Below are positions 1 to 8,401 of a stretch of DNA of 64,000 bases, one piece after another. The notes below the pieces were generated by a model that saw nothing but the letters and a program-made list of their open reading frames with translations, had not been told where the DNA came from and did no database searches. The translations under genes and the position numbers were made by a program. This stretch comes from Pseudomonas brassicacearum. Lineage in GTDB: Bacteria > Pseudomonadota > Gammaproteobacteria > Pseudomonadales > Pseudomonadaceae. Every line of letters begins with the position of its first letter. Within the stretch, counting starts at the first letter, position 1. The stretch is from positions 2,170,001 to 2,234,000 of the forward strand of contig NZ_CP045701.2 in assembly GCF_009601685.2 (NCBI RefSeq). The letters run 5' to 3'.

Positions 1-1
1 T

Positions 2-154
2 GCCGAGGGCGTGGAGACCCTGGCCCAGCTCGGTTCATTGGGCTCGGACCAATGCCACGAAGTGCAGGGTTATTTCCTCAGCCGGCCGATCGACAAGCAA
101 GCCTTTGCGCGCTTGTTGGAGAAAGGCCAGCCCTTGTCGAAAACGGGTTCCTGA
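2..154 (+). CDS. EAL-domain protein, C-terminal fragment (5' end outside window)
   Basis: Only the last 50 codons are present. The reading frame is open from base 2 and ends in TGA at 152-154. It contains the sequences AEGVET and EVQGYFLSRP, which are the closing motifs of EAL phosphodiesterase domains that hydrolyse cyclic-di-GMP. Nothing follows the EAL domain except a short polar tail, so EAL is the terminal domain of this protein. Upstream GGDEF, PAS or membrane parts cannot be judged from here. Confidence 0.85.
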   Translation, partial: AEGVETLAQLGSLGSDQCHEVQGYFLSRPIDKQAFARLLEKGQPLSKTGS

Positions 155-223
155 AAACCTGTTGCAACCACCCAGCCCGTTTGTCGGTCTCAACTGTGAC
201 TTGGCCTTTCGAGTTCTGGCGCT

Positions 224-1018
224 ATGAAAAACCTTCGGATCGCGACCTTCAACATCAATGGCATCCGGGCCCGGCTGCCCAACCTGCTGGATTGGTTGGA
301 GCGGGAAAAGCCCGACATTGCCTGCTTGCAGGAGCTCAAGGCCGTGGACAAGGATTTCCCGGCGGCGGAGCTGGAGTCGGTGGGGTATGGGGCGATCTGG
401 CATGGACAGGCGTCCTGGAACGGTGTCGCGATCCTGGCCCGTGACGCGCAGCCGCTGGAGAGCCGCCGAGGCCTGCCCGGCGGGGAGGATGACAGTCACA
501 GTCGCTATCTGGAGGCGGCGGTGCATGGCGTGCTGGTGGGCTGCCTGTACCTGCCCAACGGCAACCCCCAACCGGGGCCGAAGTTCGACTACAAGCTGGC
601 GTGGTTCGAACGGCTCATTGAATACGCCCAAGGGTTGCAGGCCAGTGATCATCCCGTGGTGCTGGCCGGTGACTACAATGTGGTGCCCACCGACATGGAC
701 ATCTACAACCCGCGCTCCTGGCTCAAGGATGCGCTGTTACAGCCCGAAAGCCGCGCGTGCTATCAGCGGCTGCTGGACCAGGGCTGGACCGATTCGTTGC
801 GCCACCTGTATCCGGACGAGCGGATCTACACCTTCTGGGATTACTTTCGCCAGCACTGGCAGAAAAACTCCGGGCTGCGCATCGATCACCTGCTGCTCAA
901 CCCGGTGGCCAGCGCCTACCTGAGCGAGGCCGGTGTGGACGCCTGGGTCCGGAACCAACCCCACCCCAGCGACCATGCGCCTACGTGGATCCGGCTGGCG
1001 TCACGCAAGCGGCGGTGA
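224..1018 (+). CDS. xthA: exodeoxyribonuclease III
   Basis: A 264-aa endonuclease/exonuclease/phosphatase-fold protein expected to act as an AP endonuclease and 3'-5' exonuclease in base-excision repair in the cytoplasm. The family motifs are in order: FNINGIR at residues 9-15, CLQELK with metal-binding Glu37, AGDYNVVP near residue 147, and a C-terminal PSDHAP. Length fits the bacterial Xth family. Pseudomonads carry several paralogues of this fold, including the regulator Crc; the intact Glu, Asp-Asn and Asp-His residues favour an active nuclease here. The ATG has only a weak GAG ahead of it, and the gene stands alone. Confidence 0.9.
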   Translation: MKNLRIATFNINGIRARLPNLLDWLEREKPDIACLQELKAVDKDFPAAELESVGYGAIWHGQASWNGVAILARDAQPLESRRGLPGGEDDSHSRYLEAAVHGVLVGCLYLPNGNPQPGPKFDYKLAWFERLIEYAQGLQASDHPVVLAGDYNVVPTDMDIYNPRSWLKDALLQPESRACYQRLLDQGWTDSLRHLYPDERIYTFWDYFRQHWQKNSGLRIDHLLLNPVASAYLSEAGVDAWVRNQPHPSDHAPTWIRLASRKRR

Positions 1019-1135
1019 CCAGGCGAGGCATCTCGGTCGATTGTTGTCTCTGTGAGGGGAATGCCTTATATCTGGCGGCCAATAGCCGTGCGCTTGTCGT
1101 GAGCGCAGCGCCGACCCTGGAAAAGGACACCCCTC

Positions 1136-1960
1136 ATGAGTCATCCCCAACTGAGCGACACGGCCCGCTATCTGCGGCGCCTGGGTTTCGACGCCCCCCC
1201 AGCGCCGACCCTCGACACGTTGCGTCAACTGCAGCAGCGCCATACCGCCGAATTCCCTTTTGAAACCCTGTCGACGTTGCTGCGTCAACCCGTGCCCATC
1301 GATCTTGAATCGGTCGAACGAAAAATTTTCGAACAAGGGCGCGGCGGCTATTGCTATGAACTCAACCAATTGTTCCTGGCGTTGTTGCAGGCGCTGGGTT
1401 TCGACGCTCGCGGCATCACCGGGCGCGTGGTGATGAACGCGCCCGAAGGCACCTGGGCTGCCCGAACCCATCGGTTGAGCCTGGTGACGTTCGACGGTGT
1501 GCGCTACATCACCGACGTCGGCTTTGGTGGCATGGTGCCCACTGCGCCGTTGCTGCTGGACAGCCGTGAAGCACAAGTCACGCCCCATGAGCCGTACCGC
1601 ATCGATACCCATGCGGACGGTTACCTGTTGCGCGCCAACGTCGCCGACGAATGGCGGCCGATGTACTTGTTCGATCTGCAACGCCAGGAAGACATCGACT
1701 ACACCCTCGGTAATTGGTACGTCAGCAGCCACCCGGAGTCCCCGTTCATGGGGCGGTTGATGGTCGCCCGCACCGGCGATGGGCTGCGCAAGACCCTGAA
1801 CGGCAACAGCTATGCGGTGCACCGGATGGGGCAGGAAAGCGAGCGCCGGTTGATCACCGACACCGATGAGTTGATCGACTTGCTGGAACAAGAATTTGGC
1901 TTGCGCGTACCGCCGCGCGAGCTGTTGCAGCTGGCGATCGTGGGGTTGCTCCAGGCATAG
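1136..1960 (+). CDS. nat: arylamine N-acetyltransferase
   Basis: A 274-aa cytosolic NAT family enzyme that moves the acetyl group of acetyl-CoA onto arylamines or arylhydrazines. The Cys-His-Asp triad is readable: Cys73 in GGYCYELN, His112 in ARTHRLSLV and Asp127 in YITDVGFGG. The length is typical of bacterial NATs. The substrate cannot be inferred from context, because the neighbours (xthA and a nucleobase permease) are unrelated. A likely role is detoxification of aromatic amines. Confidence 0.93.
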   Translation: MSHPQLSDTARYLRRLGFDAPPAPTLDTLRQLQQRHTAEFPFETLSTLLRQPVPIDLESVERKIFEQGRGGYCYELNQLFLALLQALGFDARGITGRVVMNAPEGTWAARTHRLSLVTFDGVRYITDVGFGGMVPTAPLLLDSREAQVTPHEPYRIDTHADGYLLRANVADEWRPMYLFDLQRQEDIDYTLGNWYVSSHPESPFMGRLMVARTGDGLRKTLNGNSYAVHRMGQESERRLITDTDELIDLLEQEFGLRVPPRELLQLAIVGLLQA

Positions 1961-2003
1961 AAAACAGTTGGCCGGGGGATCCTGTTCCTGCGAATGGCAA
2001 CAA

Positions 2004-2015
2004 GTTGTATACAAC
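2004..2015. promoter_or_regulatory. perfect 12-bp palindrome upstream of the NCS2 permease
   Basis: GTTGTATACAAC is a perfect palindrome 69 bp before the permease ATG. Its shape resembles operators of GntR-family (FadR-type) repressors, which often control purine and organic-acid uptake genes. No such regulator lies beside it, so the assignment is inference. Confidence 0.45.
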
Positions 2016-2083
2016 TCTATGGACATTTGTCCTGAGTTTTGAATACAGTGTGCCCATAACAAAAAACAGGGAATCCCCGAACC

Positions 2084-3604
2084 ATGAAAACGCCCCATGT
2101 TTCACTCCCACGGCCCGAGGACGAAAACCTTGGCGTCGGCGCGAATATGGCTTACGGCCTGCAACATGTGTTGACCATGTACGGTGGCATCGTCGCCGTG
2201 CCATTGATCATCGGCCAGGCGGCCGGGCTCTCGCCCGCGGACATCGGTCTGTTGATTGCCGCGTCATTGTTCGCGGGGGGCCTGGCAACGTTGCTGCAAA
2301 CCCTCGGCCTGCCGTTTTTCGGCTGCCAGTTACCCTTGGTGCAGGGCGTATCGTTCTCGGGCGTCGCGACCATGGTGGCGATTGTCGGCAGCGGCGGGGA
2401 GGGCGGCTTTCAAGCCATCCTCGGCGCGGTGATCGCCGCGTCCCTGATTGGTCTGCTGATCACCCCGGTGTTTTCCCGCATCACCCGGTTCTTTCCGCCA
2501 CTGGTCACTGGCATCGTGATCACCACCATCGGCCTGACCCTGATGCCGGTGGCGGCGCGATGGGCCATGGGAGGTAACAGCCACGCCGCTGATTTCGGCA
2601 GCATGGCCAATATCGGCCTGGCCGCGGTGACCCTGGTGCTGGTGCTTGTGCTGAGCAAAATGGGCAATGCAACCATCTCGCGGTTGTCGATTTTGTTGGC
2701 GATGGTCATTGGTACTGTCATCGCCGTGTTCCTCGGCATGGCGGACTTCTCATCGGTCAGCCAAGGCCCGATGTTCGGCTTCCCGACACCGTTCCATTTC
2801 GGTATGCCGACTTTCCACATCGCCGCGATCCTGTCGATGTGCATTGTGATCATGGTGACCCTGGTGGAAACCTCCGCCGACATCCTGGCCGTGGGCGAGA
2901 TCATCGACACCAAAGTCGACTCCAGGCGTCTGGGCAACGGTTTGCGGGCCGACATGCTGTCGAGCATGATCGCGCCGATCTTCGGCTCCTTTACCCAGAG
3001 TGCCTTTGCCCAGAACGTCGGGCTGGTGGCGGTGACCGGGATCAAGAGCCGTTTCGTAGTGGCGACTGGCGGGGTATTCCTGGTGGTGCTCGGCCTGCTA
3101 CCGTTCATGGGCCGGGTGATCGCGGCGGTGCCGACCTCGGTACTGGGCGGTGCCGGCATCGTGCTGTTCGGTACGGTGGCTGCCAGTGGTATTCGCACGC
3201 TGTCGAAGGTCGATTACCGCAACAACGTCAACCTGATCATCGTCGCCACCTCCATTGGCTTTGGCATGATTCCTATCGCCGCACCGAACTTCTATGACCA
3301 CTTCCCGAGCTGGTTTGCGACCATCTTTCATTCGGGCATCAGTTCTTCGGCAATCATGGCGATCACGCTGAACCTGGCGTTCAACCACTTCACCGCGGGC
3401 AACTCCGACCAGCAATCGGTTTTTGCCGCTGGCACCGAGCGGGTGCTGCGCTACCAGGACCTGGCTGCGCTGCGTGAAGGTGATTACTTCAGCGATGGCA
3501 AGCTGCACGACTGCGATGGCAACGAGATTCCCGTGGTGGCTGAGCCTGTTCACGGGGCGGCGGAGCATGCGCCGGTACGACTCAAAAGCAGCGAGCACGT
3601 CTGA
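2084..3604 (+). CDS. NCS2-family nucleobase (xanthine/uracil-type) permease
   Basis: A 506-aa inner-membrane protein with about 14 hydrophobic segments. It is a member of the nucleobase:cation symporter-2 family (UraA, XanP, PbuX). The N-terminal GLQHVLTMYGGIVAVPLIIG is characteristic, as is the signature QNVGLVAVTGIKSR near residue 308 with the family Gln-Asn. The length is closer to the xanthine/urate branch than to uracil permeases (about 430 aa). Exact substrate is not decidable by eye. A palindromic operator-like site lies upstream and a long repeat element lies immediately downstream. Confidence 0.88.
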   Translation: MKTPHVSLPRPEDENLGVGANMAYGLQHVLTMYGGIVAVPLIIGQAAGLSPADIGLLIAASLFAGGLATLLQTLGLPFFGCQLPLVQGVSFSGVATMVAIVGSGGEGGFQAILGAVIAASLIGLLITPVFSRITRFFPPLVTGIVITTIGLTLMPVAARWAMGGNSHAADFGSMANIGLAAVTLVLVLVLSKMGNATISRLSILLAMVIGTVIAVFLGMADFSSVSQGPMFGFPTPFHFGMPTFHIAAILSMCIVIMVTLVETSADILAVGEIIDTKVDSRRLGNGLRADMLSSMIAPIFGSFTQSAFAQNVGLVAVTGIKSRFVVATGGVFLVVLGLLPFMGRVIAAVPTSVLGGAGIVLFGTVAASGIRTLSKVDYRNNVNLIIVATSIGFGMIPIAAPNFYDHFPSWFATIFHSGISSSAIMAITLNLAFNHFTAGNSDQQSVFAAGTERVLRYQDLAALREGDYFSDGKLHDCDGNEIPVVAEPVHGAAEHAPVRLKSSEHV

Positions 3605-3612
3605 CGAGTACA

Positions 3613-3823
3613 CCGTGGCGAGGGGAGCTTGGTCCCGCTGGGCTCTGTAGGAGCTGGCGAAGCCTGCGATCTTTTGATCTTGATCTTGATCTTGATCTTG
3701 ATCTTTCGCTTGAGATTCAAGTGTCTGGGGAAAGATCGCAGCCTCGTTGCACTCAACAGCTCCTACATAGCTCCTACATAGCTTCTACGGCGTAGACCAG
3801 GAGCAGGCGCCCTCGCCACAGGG
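3613..3823. repeat. long palindromic intergenic repeat, copy 1 (with GATCTT iteration)
   Basis: The outer arms read TGGCGAGGGGAGCTTGGTCC on the left and GGCGCCCTCGCCACAG on the right. The inner arms read TGTAGGAGCTGGCGAAGCCT on the left and AGGCTGC-type sequence ending CAGCTCCTAC on the right. The centre is an iteration of GATCTT. Matching copies lie near 5.3, 36.4, 37.9, 49.1 and 57.8 kb. Confidence 0.85.
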
Positions 3824-3837
3824 TTAGCCAGCGAATA

Positions 3838-3873
3838 CAAAAAAGCCTGTGATCATTGATCACAGGCTTTTTT
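3838..3873. terminator. bidirectional rho-independent terminator
   Basis: A near-perfect hairpin AAAAGCCTGTGATCA / TGATCACAGGCTTTT is flanked by A-runs on the left and T-runs on the right. It can end the permease transcript from the left and the small secreted-protein gene from the right. Confidence 0.85.
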
Positions 3874-3892
3874 GTAGCACGCGGGAGGCTGA

Positions 3893-4243
3893 TTACCAGC
3901 GACCGTAATGACCACGAGGCGGGCCATAGTAGTAGCCTCGTGGTGGCCCGTAATACACCGGCGCTGGGCGATAGTAGATCGGCCGCTCCACGTAAACCGG
4001 CTGTGGCTGGTAATAGACCGGCGGTGGTTGTTGCACATAGACCGGCTGTGGCTGGACGTAGACCGGTTGCTGCACATACACCGGACGATCACGGTTGATG
4101 AGGGCCGAGCCAACGATGGCCGAACCGACAATGGCGCCAAACACTGCGGGCCCCTCCCAACCACCACGACCGTGGGCGGATGCCTGGCCGGTGACCGCGA
4201 GTGCCCCCATGAGCAGGGCGATGATGGGAAGTTTACGATTCAT
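3893..4243 (-). CDS. secreted Pro/Tyr/Val-rich repeat protein, function unknown
   Basis: A 116-aa protein with a clear Sec signal peptide (residues 1-23, ending QASA-H). A short glycine-zipper-like stretch, GAIVGSAIVGSALI, follows. The second half is made of imperfect repeats of PVYVQQ, PVYVQPQ and PVYYGPP. Similar small YP-rich exported proteins are common in pseudomonads and are probably periplasmic or outer-membrane associated, but I know no assigned function. It is monocistronic and ends at the bidirectional terminator just downstream. Confidence 0.75.
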   Translation of the reverse strand: MNRKLPIIALLMGALAVTGQASAHGRGGWEGPAVFGAIVGSAIVGSALINRDRPVYVQQPVYVQPQPVYVQQPPPVYYQPQPVYVERPIYYRPAPVYYGPPRGYYYGPPRGHYGRW

Positions 4244-4504
4244 GGCTGTTCCTCGTTTCGGCCCCGACGCTTGTGGCCTGCAACAGACCCGATGAGGGTC
4301 GCGGGGATACTTGCTCTGACAACGATTTTCTCAGGATTTGCGGCGCCGTTGGGTAAATATTGTGTAAGGTCTGTAGCGCTTTTCTTTACCGCACCGCGTT
4401 ATCCAGGCGCCTTAGACCTGGCTGGGGCTGGCGGTATCATCATCGAATAAAGCCTTCGCAGCGGTGATTCCGTCTGTCCGAAAGTGAATTGCAAGGAGAC
4501 ACGC

Positions 4505-5326
4505 ATGCAGATCAATCCCAACAAAGACACCCAATTGTGCATGTCGCTATCGGGGCGTCCCGGAAACTTCGGCCTGCGCTTTCATAATCACCTGTATGAA
4601 CAATTGGGCCTGAATTTCTATTACAAGGCGTTCAGCAGCCAGGACCTGCCTGGCGCCGTGGGCGGTATCCGCGCCCTGGGTATTCGTGGATGCGGCGTGT
4701 CGATGCCGTTCAAGGAAGCCTGCATTGCCCTGGTGGACGAGCTGGACCCTTCCGCCGCCGCGATCCAGTCCATCAACACCATCGTCAATACCAACGGCCA
4801 TCTGAAGGCCTACAACACCGACTACATCGCTATCGCCCAGTTGTTGCAAAGCCACGCCGTGCCCAAGGAATCGACCTTTGCCCTGCGCGGCAGCGGCGGC
4901 ATGGCCAAGGCTGTGGCCAGTGCCTTGCGCGATGGCGGCTACAAGAACGGGCTGATCGTTGCCCGCAATGAAGCCGCCGGGCAGGCCCTGGCCGAGTCCC
5001 TGGGGTATGAATGGCAAGCTGACCTGGGTACCCGACGGCCACAGATGCTGATCAACGTCACGCCGATCGGCATGACTGGCGGCCCGGAGGCCGACCAGTT
5101 GGCGTTTGAGCCCCAGATCATCGCCACGGCCGAGACCGTGTTCGATGTCGTGGCGATCCCGTCGGAAACGCCACTGATCGTGCGCGCCCGGGCCGAAGGC
5201 AAACGGGTCATCACCGGGCTGGAAGTCATTGCGATCCAGGCCTTGGAACAGTTCGTGCTGTACACCGGCGTGCGGCCCAACCTGGAGCAATTTGAAAAAG
5301 CCGTGGCCTTCGCCCGGTCCATGTAG
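4505..5326 (+). CDS. shikimate dehydrogenase-like NADP-dependent oxidoreductase (HI0607/SDH-L type)
   Basis: A 273-aa cytosolic enzyme of the AroE superfamily. The N-terminal substrate domain contains MSLSGRPGNFGLRFHN and GCGVSMPFKE, with the conserved Lys of the shikimate-binding site. NTIVN and YNTDY follow, then a Rossmann GSGGMAKA nucleotide-binding loop. The string resembles Haemophilus HI0607 (the SDH-L subclass) more than canonical AroE, so it is probably not the housekeeping aromatic-pathway enzyme. The ATG at 4505 is chosen because AAGGAG sits six bases upstream; a GTG at 4484 would precede that ribosome site. Confidence 0.85.
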   Translation: MQINPNKDTQLCMSLSGRPGNFGLRFHNHLYEQLGLNFYYKAFSSQDLPGAVGGIRALGIRGCGVSMPFKEACIALVDELDPSAAAIQSINTIVNTNGHLKAYNTDYIAIAQLLQSHAVPKESTFALRGSGGMAKAVASALRDGGYKNGLIVARNEAAGQALAESLGYEWQADLGTRRPQMLINVTPIGMTGGPEADQLAFEPQIIATAETVFDVVAIPSETPLIVRARAEGKRVITGLEVIAIQALEQFVLYTGVRPNLEQFEKAVAFARSM

Positions 5327-5443
5327 CAGCTGTCGAAGGCTCGGGCCGCGTTCGGACGATCTTTTGATTTTGATCTTTCGCTCTCGACTCAATTGTCTGG
5401 AACAAGATCGCAGCCTCGTTGCTCTCGACAGCTCCTACACAGC
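5325..5443. repeat. long palindromic intergenic repeat, copy 2 (no outer REP arms)
   Basis: Contains the inner arms only: a CAGCTGTCGAAGGCTC-type left arm, central GATCTTTTGATTTTGATC, and a right arm GATCGCAGCCTCGTTGCTC followed by GACAGCTCCTAC. It begins within a few bases of the preceding stop codon. Confidence 0.75.
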
Positions 5444-5463
5444 GCTACTGGCGATTCCAGCAA

Positions 5464-6111
5464 TTATTCCAGCCGCGCCAGGCGTTCTTCCAGGGCCGCG
5501 ATCCGGGCTTCGAGTTCTTCGATGCGTTCGAGCGAGACACCGCTGCCGGCACCGCGCTCCACCGGGTGCTGGCGGGCGGCGAGAATCGCTTCGATGTCCG
5601 CCGGGTCGCCCATGGCGTGCACATAGCGGTCTTCGCGCTGGCCGGCCTGGCGTGGCACCAGCAGTGCCAGCCCACGGGCGATCAGGCGTTCAAGTTGGTG
5701 CACCACTTGTTCGGCGTCTTCGAAGTCGTGCATCCGCCCGCTACGGGTCAGTAGCTCATTGACCGTTTGCGGACCACGCAGGAACAGCAGGCCCATCAGG
5801 ACCACCTGGGCGGGTACCAGCTCCAGGGCTTTGTCGACCCGATGCTCCCAGCGGTCGGCGCGGCTGCCCATCACCAGTTTGGTAAAGCCGCGACCTTCCA
5901 GTGCCCGCAGGCTCTGGCCGACCTGGCCCGGATTGAGGTTCATCACCGGTTCGCGGCTGGTTTTCTGGTTGCAGGCCAGTACCAGGGCGTTGAGGGTCAG
6001 CGGGTAGGTCTCGGGGTTGGTGGCCTGCTTCTCGACCAGCGCGCCGAGGATGCGGATTTCCGTGCTATTGAGCCGCGGTTCTTCAGCCTGGTGTTGTTCT
6101 TCGATGCTCAT
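5464..6111 (-). CDS. YceH family protein (DUF480)
   Basis: A 215-aa cytosolic protein. It carries two winged-helix-like DUF480 repeats, starting [16 protein letters not shown] and including the conserved [20 protein letters not shown] and [10 protein letters not shown]-terminal coiled coil rich in Glu, Ala, Arg and Leu ([21 protein letters not shown]) follows. Length matches Escherichia coli YceH. No biochemical role is established for the family. It is a single minus-strand gene whose stop lies 20 bases from repeat copy 2. Confidence 0.9.
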   Translation of the reverse strand: MSIEEQHQAEEPRLNSTEIRILGALVEKQATNPETYPLTLNALVLACNQKTSREPVMNLNPGQVGQSLRALEGRGFTKLVMGSRADRWEHRVDKALELVPAQVVLMGLLFLRGPQTVNELLTRSGRMHDFEDAEQVVHQLERLIARGLALLVPRQAGQREDRYVHAMGDPADIEAILAARQHPVERGAGSGVSLERIEELEARIAALEERLARLE

Positions 6112-6241
6112 CGCGCGTTCCCTATGCTGTGGAAGCCGCCTAGCCTAATCCTTGCGCAATAAAAGACAAGCCGTGCAACACGCCGTGGCTATAATCGCAG
6201 CCGTTTGATTGATTCTTTCCTGTCACCTGCAAGAGATCGCC

Positions 6242-6751
6242 ATGACTATTTCCCTGTACGCCGCTTCCGTCCCGGTTTTCAAGCAGATGCTCAACGCGTT
6301 GAGCGACGTTCTGAACAAGGCCGAAGCCCACGCCACCGCGAAGAACATCGACCCGAACGCCTTCCTGCAAGCTCGCCTGTACCCGGACATGTTCCCGCTG
6401 GTGCGCCAGGTGCAGATCGCGGTGGACTTCGCCAAAGGTGTGTCTGCACGCCTGGCCGAGATCGAAGTGCCGAAGTATGACGACAGCGAGACCACGTTCG
6501 CCGAGCTGCAAGCCTTGATCGCCAAGGTCCTGGCTTTCATCGACGGCATCCGCCCTGAGCAGATCGATGGCAAGGAAGGCATCGAAATCGTTACCCGTCC
6601 AGGCACGCCGAAGGAAAAGCGCTTCAGCGGCCAGAACTACCTGCTGACCTACGGCCTGCCGCAGTTCTTCTTCCACGTCACCACCGCCTACGCCTTGCTG
6701 CGCCACAATGGCGTGGAAGTGGGCAAGCGCGACTACATGGGCGCGTTCTAA
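6242..6751 (+). CDS. DUF1993 family protein
   Basis: A 169-aa soluble, mostly helical protein. It begins MTISLYAASVPVFKQML and ends with a conserved HVTTAYALLRHNGVEVGKRDYMG. These features match DUF1993, which has a DinB-like four-helix fold and no assigned function. The ATG at 6242 is preceded by CAAGAGATCGCC; an upstream in-frame start would lie ahead of this weak ribosome site. It is followed by a strong terminator and is therefore probably monocistronic. Confidence 0.88.
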   Translation: MTISLYAASVPVFKQMLNALSDVLNKAEAHATAKNIDPNAFLQARLYPDMFPLVRQVQIAVDFAKGVSARLAEIEVPKYDDSETTFAELQALIAKVLAFIDGIRPEQIDGKEGIEIVTRPGTPKEKRFSGQNYLLTYGLPQFFFHVTTAYALLRHNGVEVGKRDYMGAF

Positions 6752-6764
6752 CCCCGCAGGCATG

Positions 6765-6805
6765 AAAAAGCCCGGGACGGTGTGGGCCGTTCCCGGGCTT
6801 TTTTG
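6765..6805 (+). terminator. rho-independent terminator after the DUF1993 gene
   Basis: AAAAAGCCCGGGACGG pairs with CCGTTCCCGGGCTTTTTT around a short loop, ending in six Ts. A-runs on the left make it usable from the minus strand as well. Confidence 0.85.
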
Positions 6806-6840
6806 TGGCTGTCTGGCACATCCTTGGCCGATGTGCCACC

Positions 6841-6866
6841 GCTATCGCGAGCTTGCTCGCGATAAC
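6841..6866. repeat. REP singlet
   Basis: GCTATCGCGAGCTTGCTCGC followed by GATAAC is the short palindrome of the GTGGGAGCGAGC family without its conserved head. It lies just beyond the sstT stop codon. Confidence 0.7.
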
Positions 6867-6888
6867 AATCCAATAGCCACCGCAGTTG

Positions 6889-8121
6889 TTACGCCGTACG
6901 CGCGAGCTTCTCTTCCTCACCCAGGCATGCCGCCGCCGTGAACAGCACATCCGTAGACGAGTTCAGCGCCGTCTCCGCCGAGTCCTGCAGGACGCCGATG
7001 ATGAAACCTACCGCGACCACTTGCATGGCGATTTCGCTGGGAATGCCAAACAGGCTGCACGCCAGGGGAATCAGCAGCAGCGAACCGCCGGCCACCCCGG
7101 AGGCGCCGCATGCGCTAACGGCTGCCACAATGCTCAACAGCACAGCCGTTGGCATATCCACTGCAATACCCAGGGTATGCACGGCCGCCAGGGCCAGCAC
7201 GGTGATGGTAATGGCGGCGCCTGCCATGTTGATGGTCGCGCCCAGCGGGATCGACACCGAATAGGTGTCCTCGTGCAGGCCCAGGCGTTTGCTCAGTTCC
7301 AGGTTCACCGGAATGTTCGCCGCCGAGCTGCGGGTGAAAAACGCCGTGATGCCACTCTCGCGCAGGCAGGTGAATACCAGCGGATAGGGGTTGCGACGCA
7401 GTTTCCAGAATACGATCAGTGGGTTGACCACCAACGCCACGAACAGCATGCAGCCGATCAGCACGGTGAGCAGGTGCAGGTAACCGAGCAGCGCGCCGAA
7501 GCCGGAGGTGGACAGCGTCGAGGCGACCAGCCCGAAGATCCCCAGCGGTGCGAAGCGGATCACCACGCGCACGATGACAGTCACGCCGTGGGACAGGTCT
7601 TCGAGCACGGTACGGGTGGTCTGGCCGGCATGACGAATGGCGACGCCCATGCCGATGGCCCAGGCCAGAATGCCGATGAAATTACCGTTGAGCAGGGCCC
7701 GGACCGGGTTGTCCACCACGCTCAGCAGCAGGCTTTGCAGCACCTCGCTGATGCCGCCAGGTGCCGTGATCGCGACGTCTTGGGTCGACAGCACGAGGCT
7801 GGATGGAAACAGCGTACTGGCAACCACCGCGACCACCGCCGCGGCGAAAGTGCCCAGCAGGTAGAGGAACAGAATCGGCCGGATATGGGTTTGCTGGCCA
7901 TGCTTGTGGTTGGCGATCGAGGCCATGACCAGCACGAACACCAGGATCGGTGCCACGGCCTTGAGCGCGGACACGAAGACCTTGCCGATGAATTCGGTGG
8001 ACTTGGCCAGGTCGGGCGCCAGCCATGCCAGGACGATACCGGCGATCAGACCGATGATGATTTGCGTCACCAGGCTGGTGCGTTTGAGGCGTTGCATAGG
8101 GGTAACGGACGAAGCTGTCAT
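6889..8121 (-). CDS. sstT: serine/threonine:sodium symporter
   Basis: A 410-aa inner-membrane dicarboxylate/amino acid:cation symporter (DAACS family) that takes up Ser and Thr with Na+. The C-terminal hairpin signature is readable: [20 protein letters not shown] near residue 270, followed by [13 protein letters not shown] and the Gly-rich [20 protein letters not shown]. The last residues include [21 protein letters not shown], typical of SstT. Length agrees with E. coli SstT (414 aa). It is a single gene with a REP downstream. Confidence 0.93.
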   Translation of the reverse strand: MTASSVTPMQRLKRTSLVTQIIIGLIAGIVLAWLAPDLAKSTEFIGKVFVSALKAVAPILVFVLVMASIANHKHGQQTHIRPILFLYLLGTFAAAVVAVVASTLFPSSLVLSTQDVAITAPGGISEVLQSLLLSVVDNPVRALLNGNFIGILAWAIGMGVAIRHAGQTTRTVLEDLSHGVTVIVRVVIRFAPLGIFGLVASTLSTSGFGALLGYLHLLTVLIGCMLFVALVVNPLIVFWKLRRNPYPLVFTCLRESGITAFFTRSSAANIPVNLELSKRLGLHEDTYSVSIPLGATINMAGAAITITVLALAAVHTLGIAVDMPTAVLLSIVAAVSACGASGVAGGSLLLIPLACSLFGIPSEIAMQVVAVGFIIGVLQDSAETALNSSTDVLFTAAACLGEEEKLARTA

Positions 8122-8401
8122 AGCGGCATCTCTGATTTTATTGTGTGCGACGGTCGACGAGTCAGGGCAACAAGCGGGCAGGCCACATGAGCGGACCGAG
8201 AGAAAGTACGGCGTTTGCAGGCCGCGGACTTTATCACAGCCCGATGAAAAATCTGACGGACCTGTGACGATCCGTCACTCGGGTGTTCAAGCGCGTTTTG
8301 TCTGGTGAACGCATTCTGTTAGGCTTGCCGTCATCACCTTTCTATATCCGCCAGCGAGCCCTTGGGCTGACGCTGGTGTCGTCGTTTTGCCGGAGTTCTG
8401 C

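Noticed and set aside
3613..3823. Direct/inverted repeats considered as a CRISPR array
   Set aside because: Units are palindromes scattered singly across the genome window with no regular spacers and no cas genes; the GATCTT tract is a simple tandem repeat.
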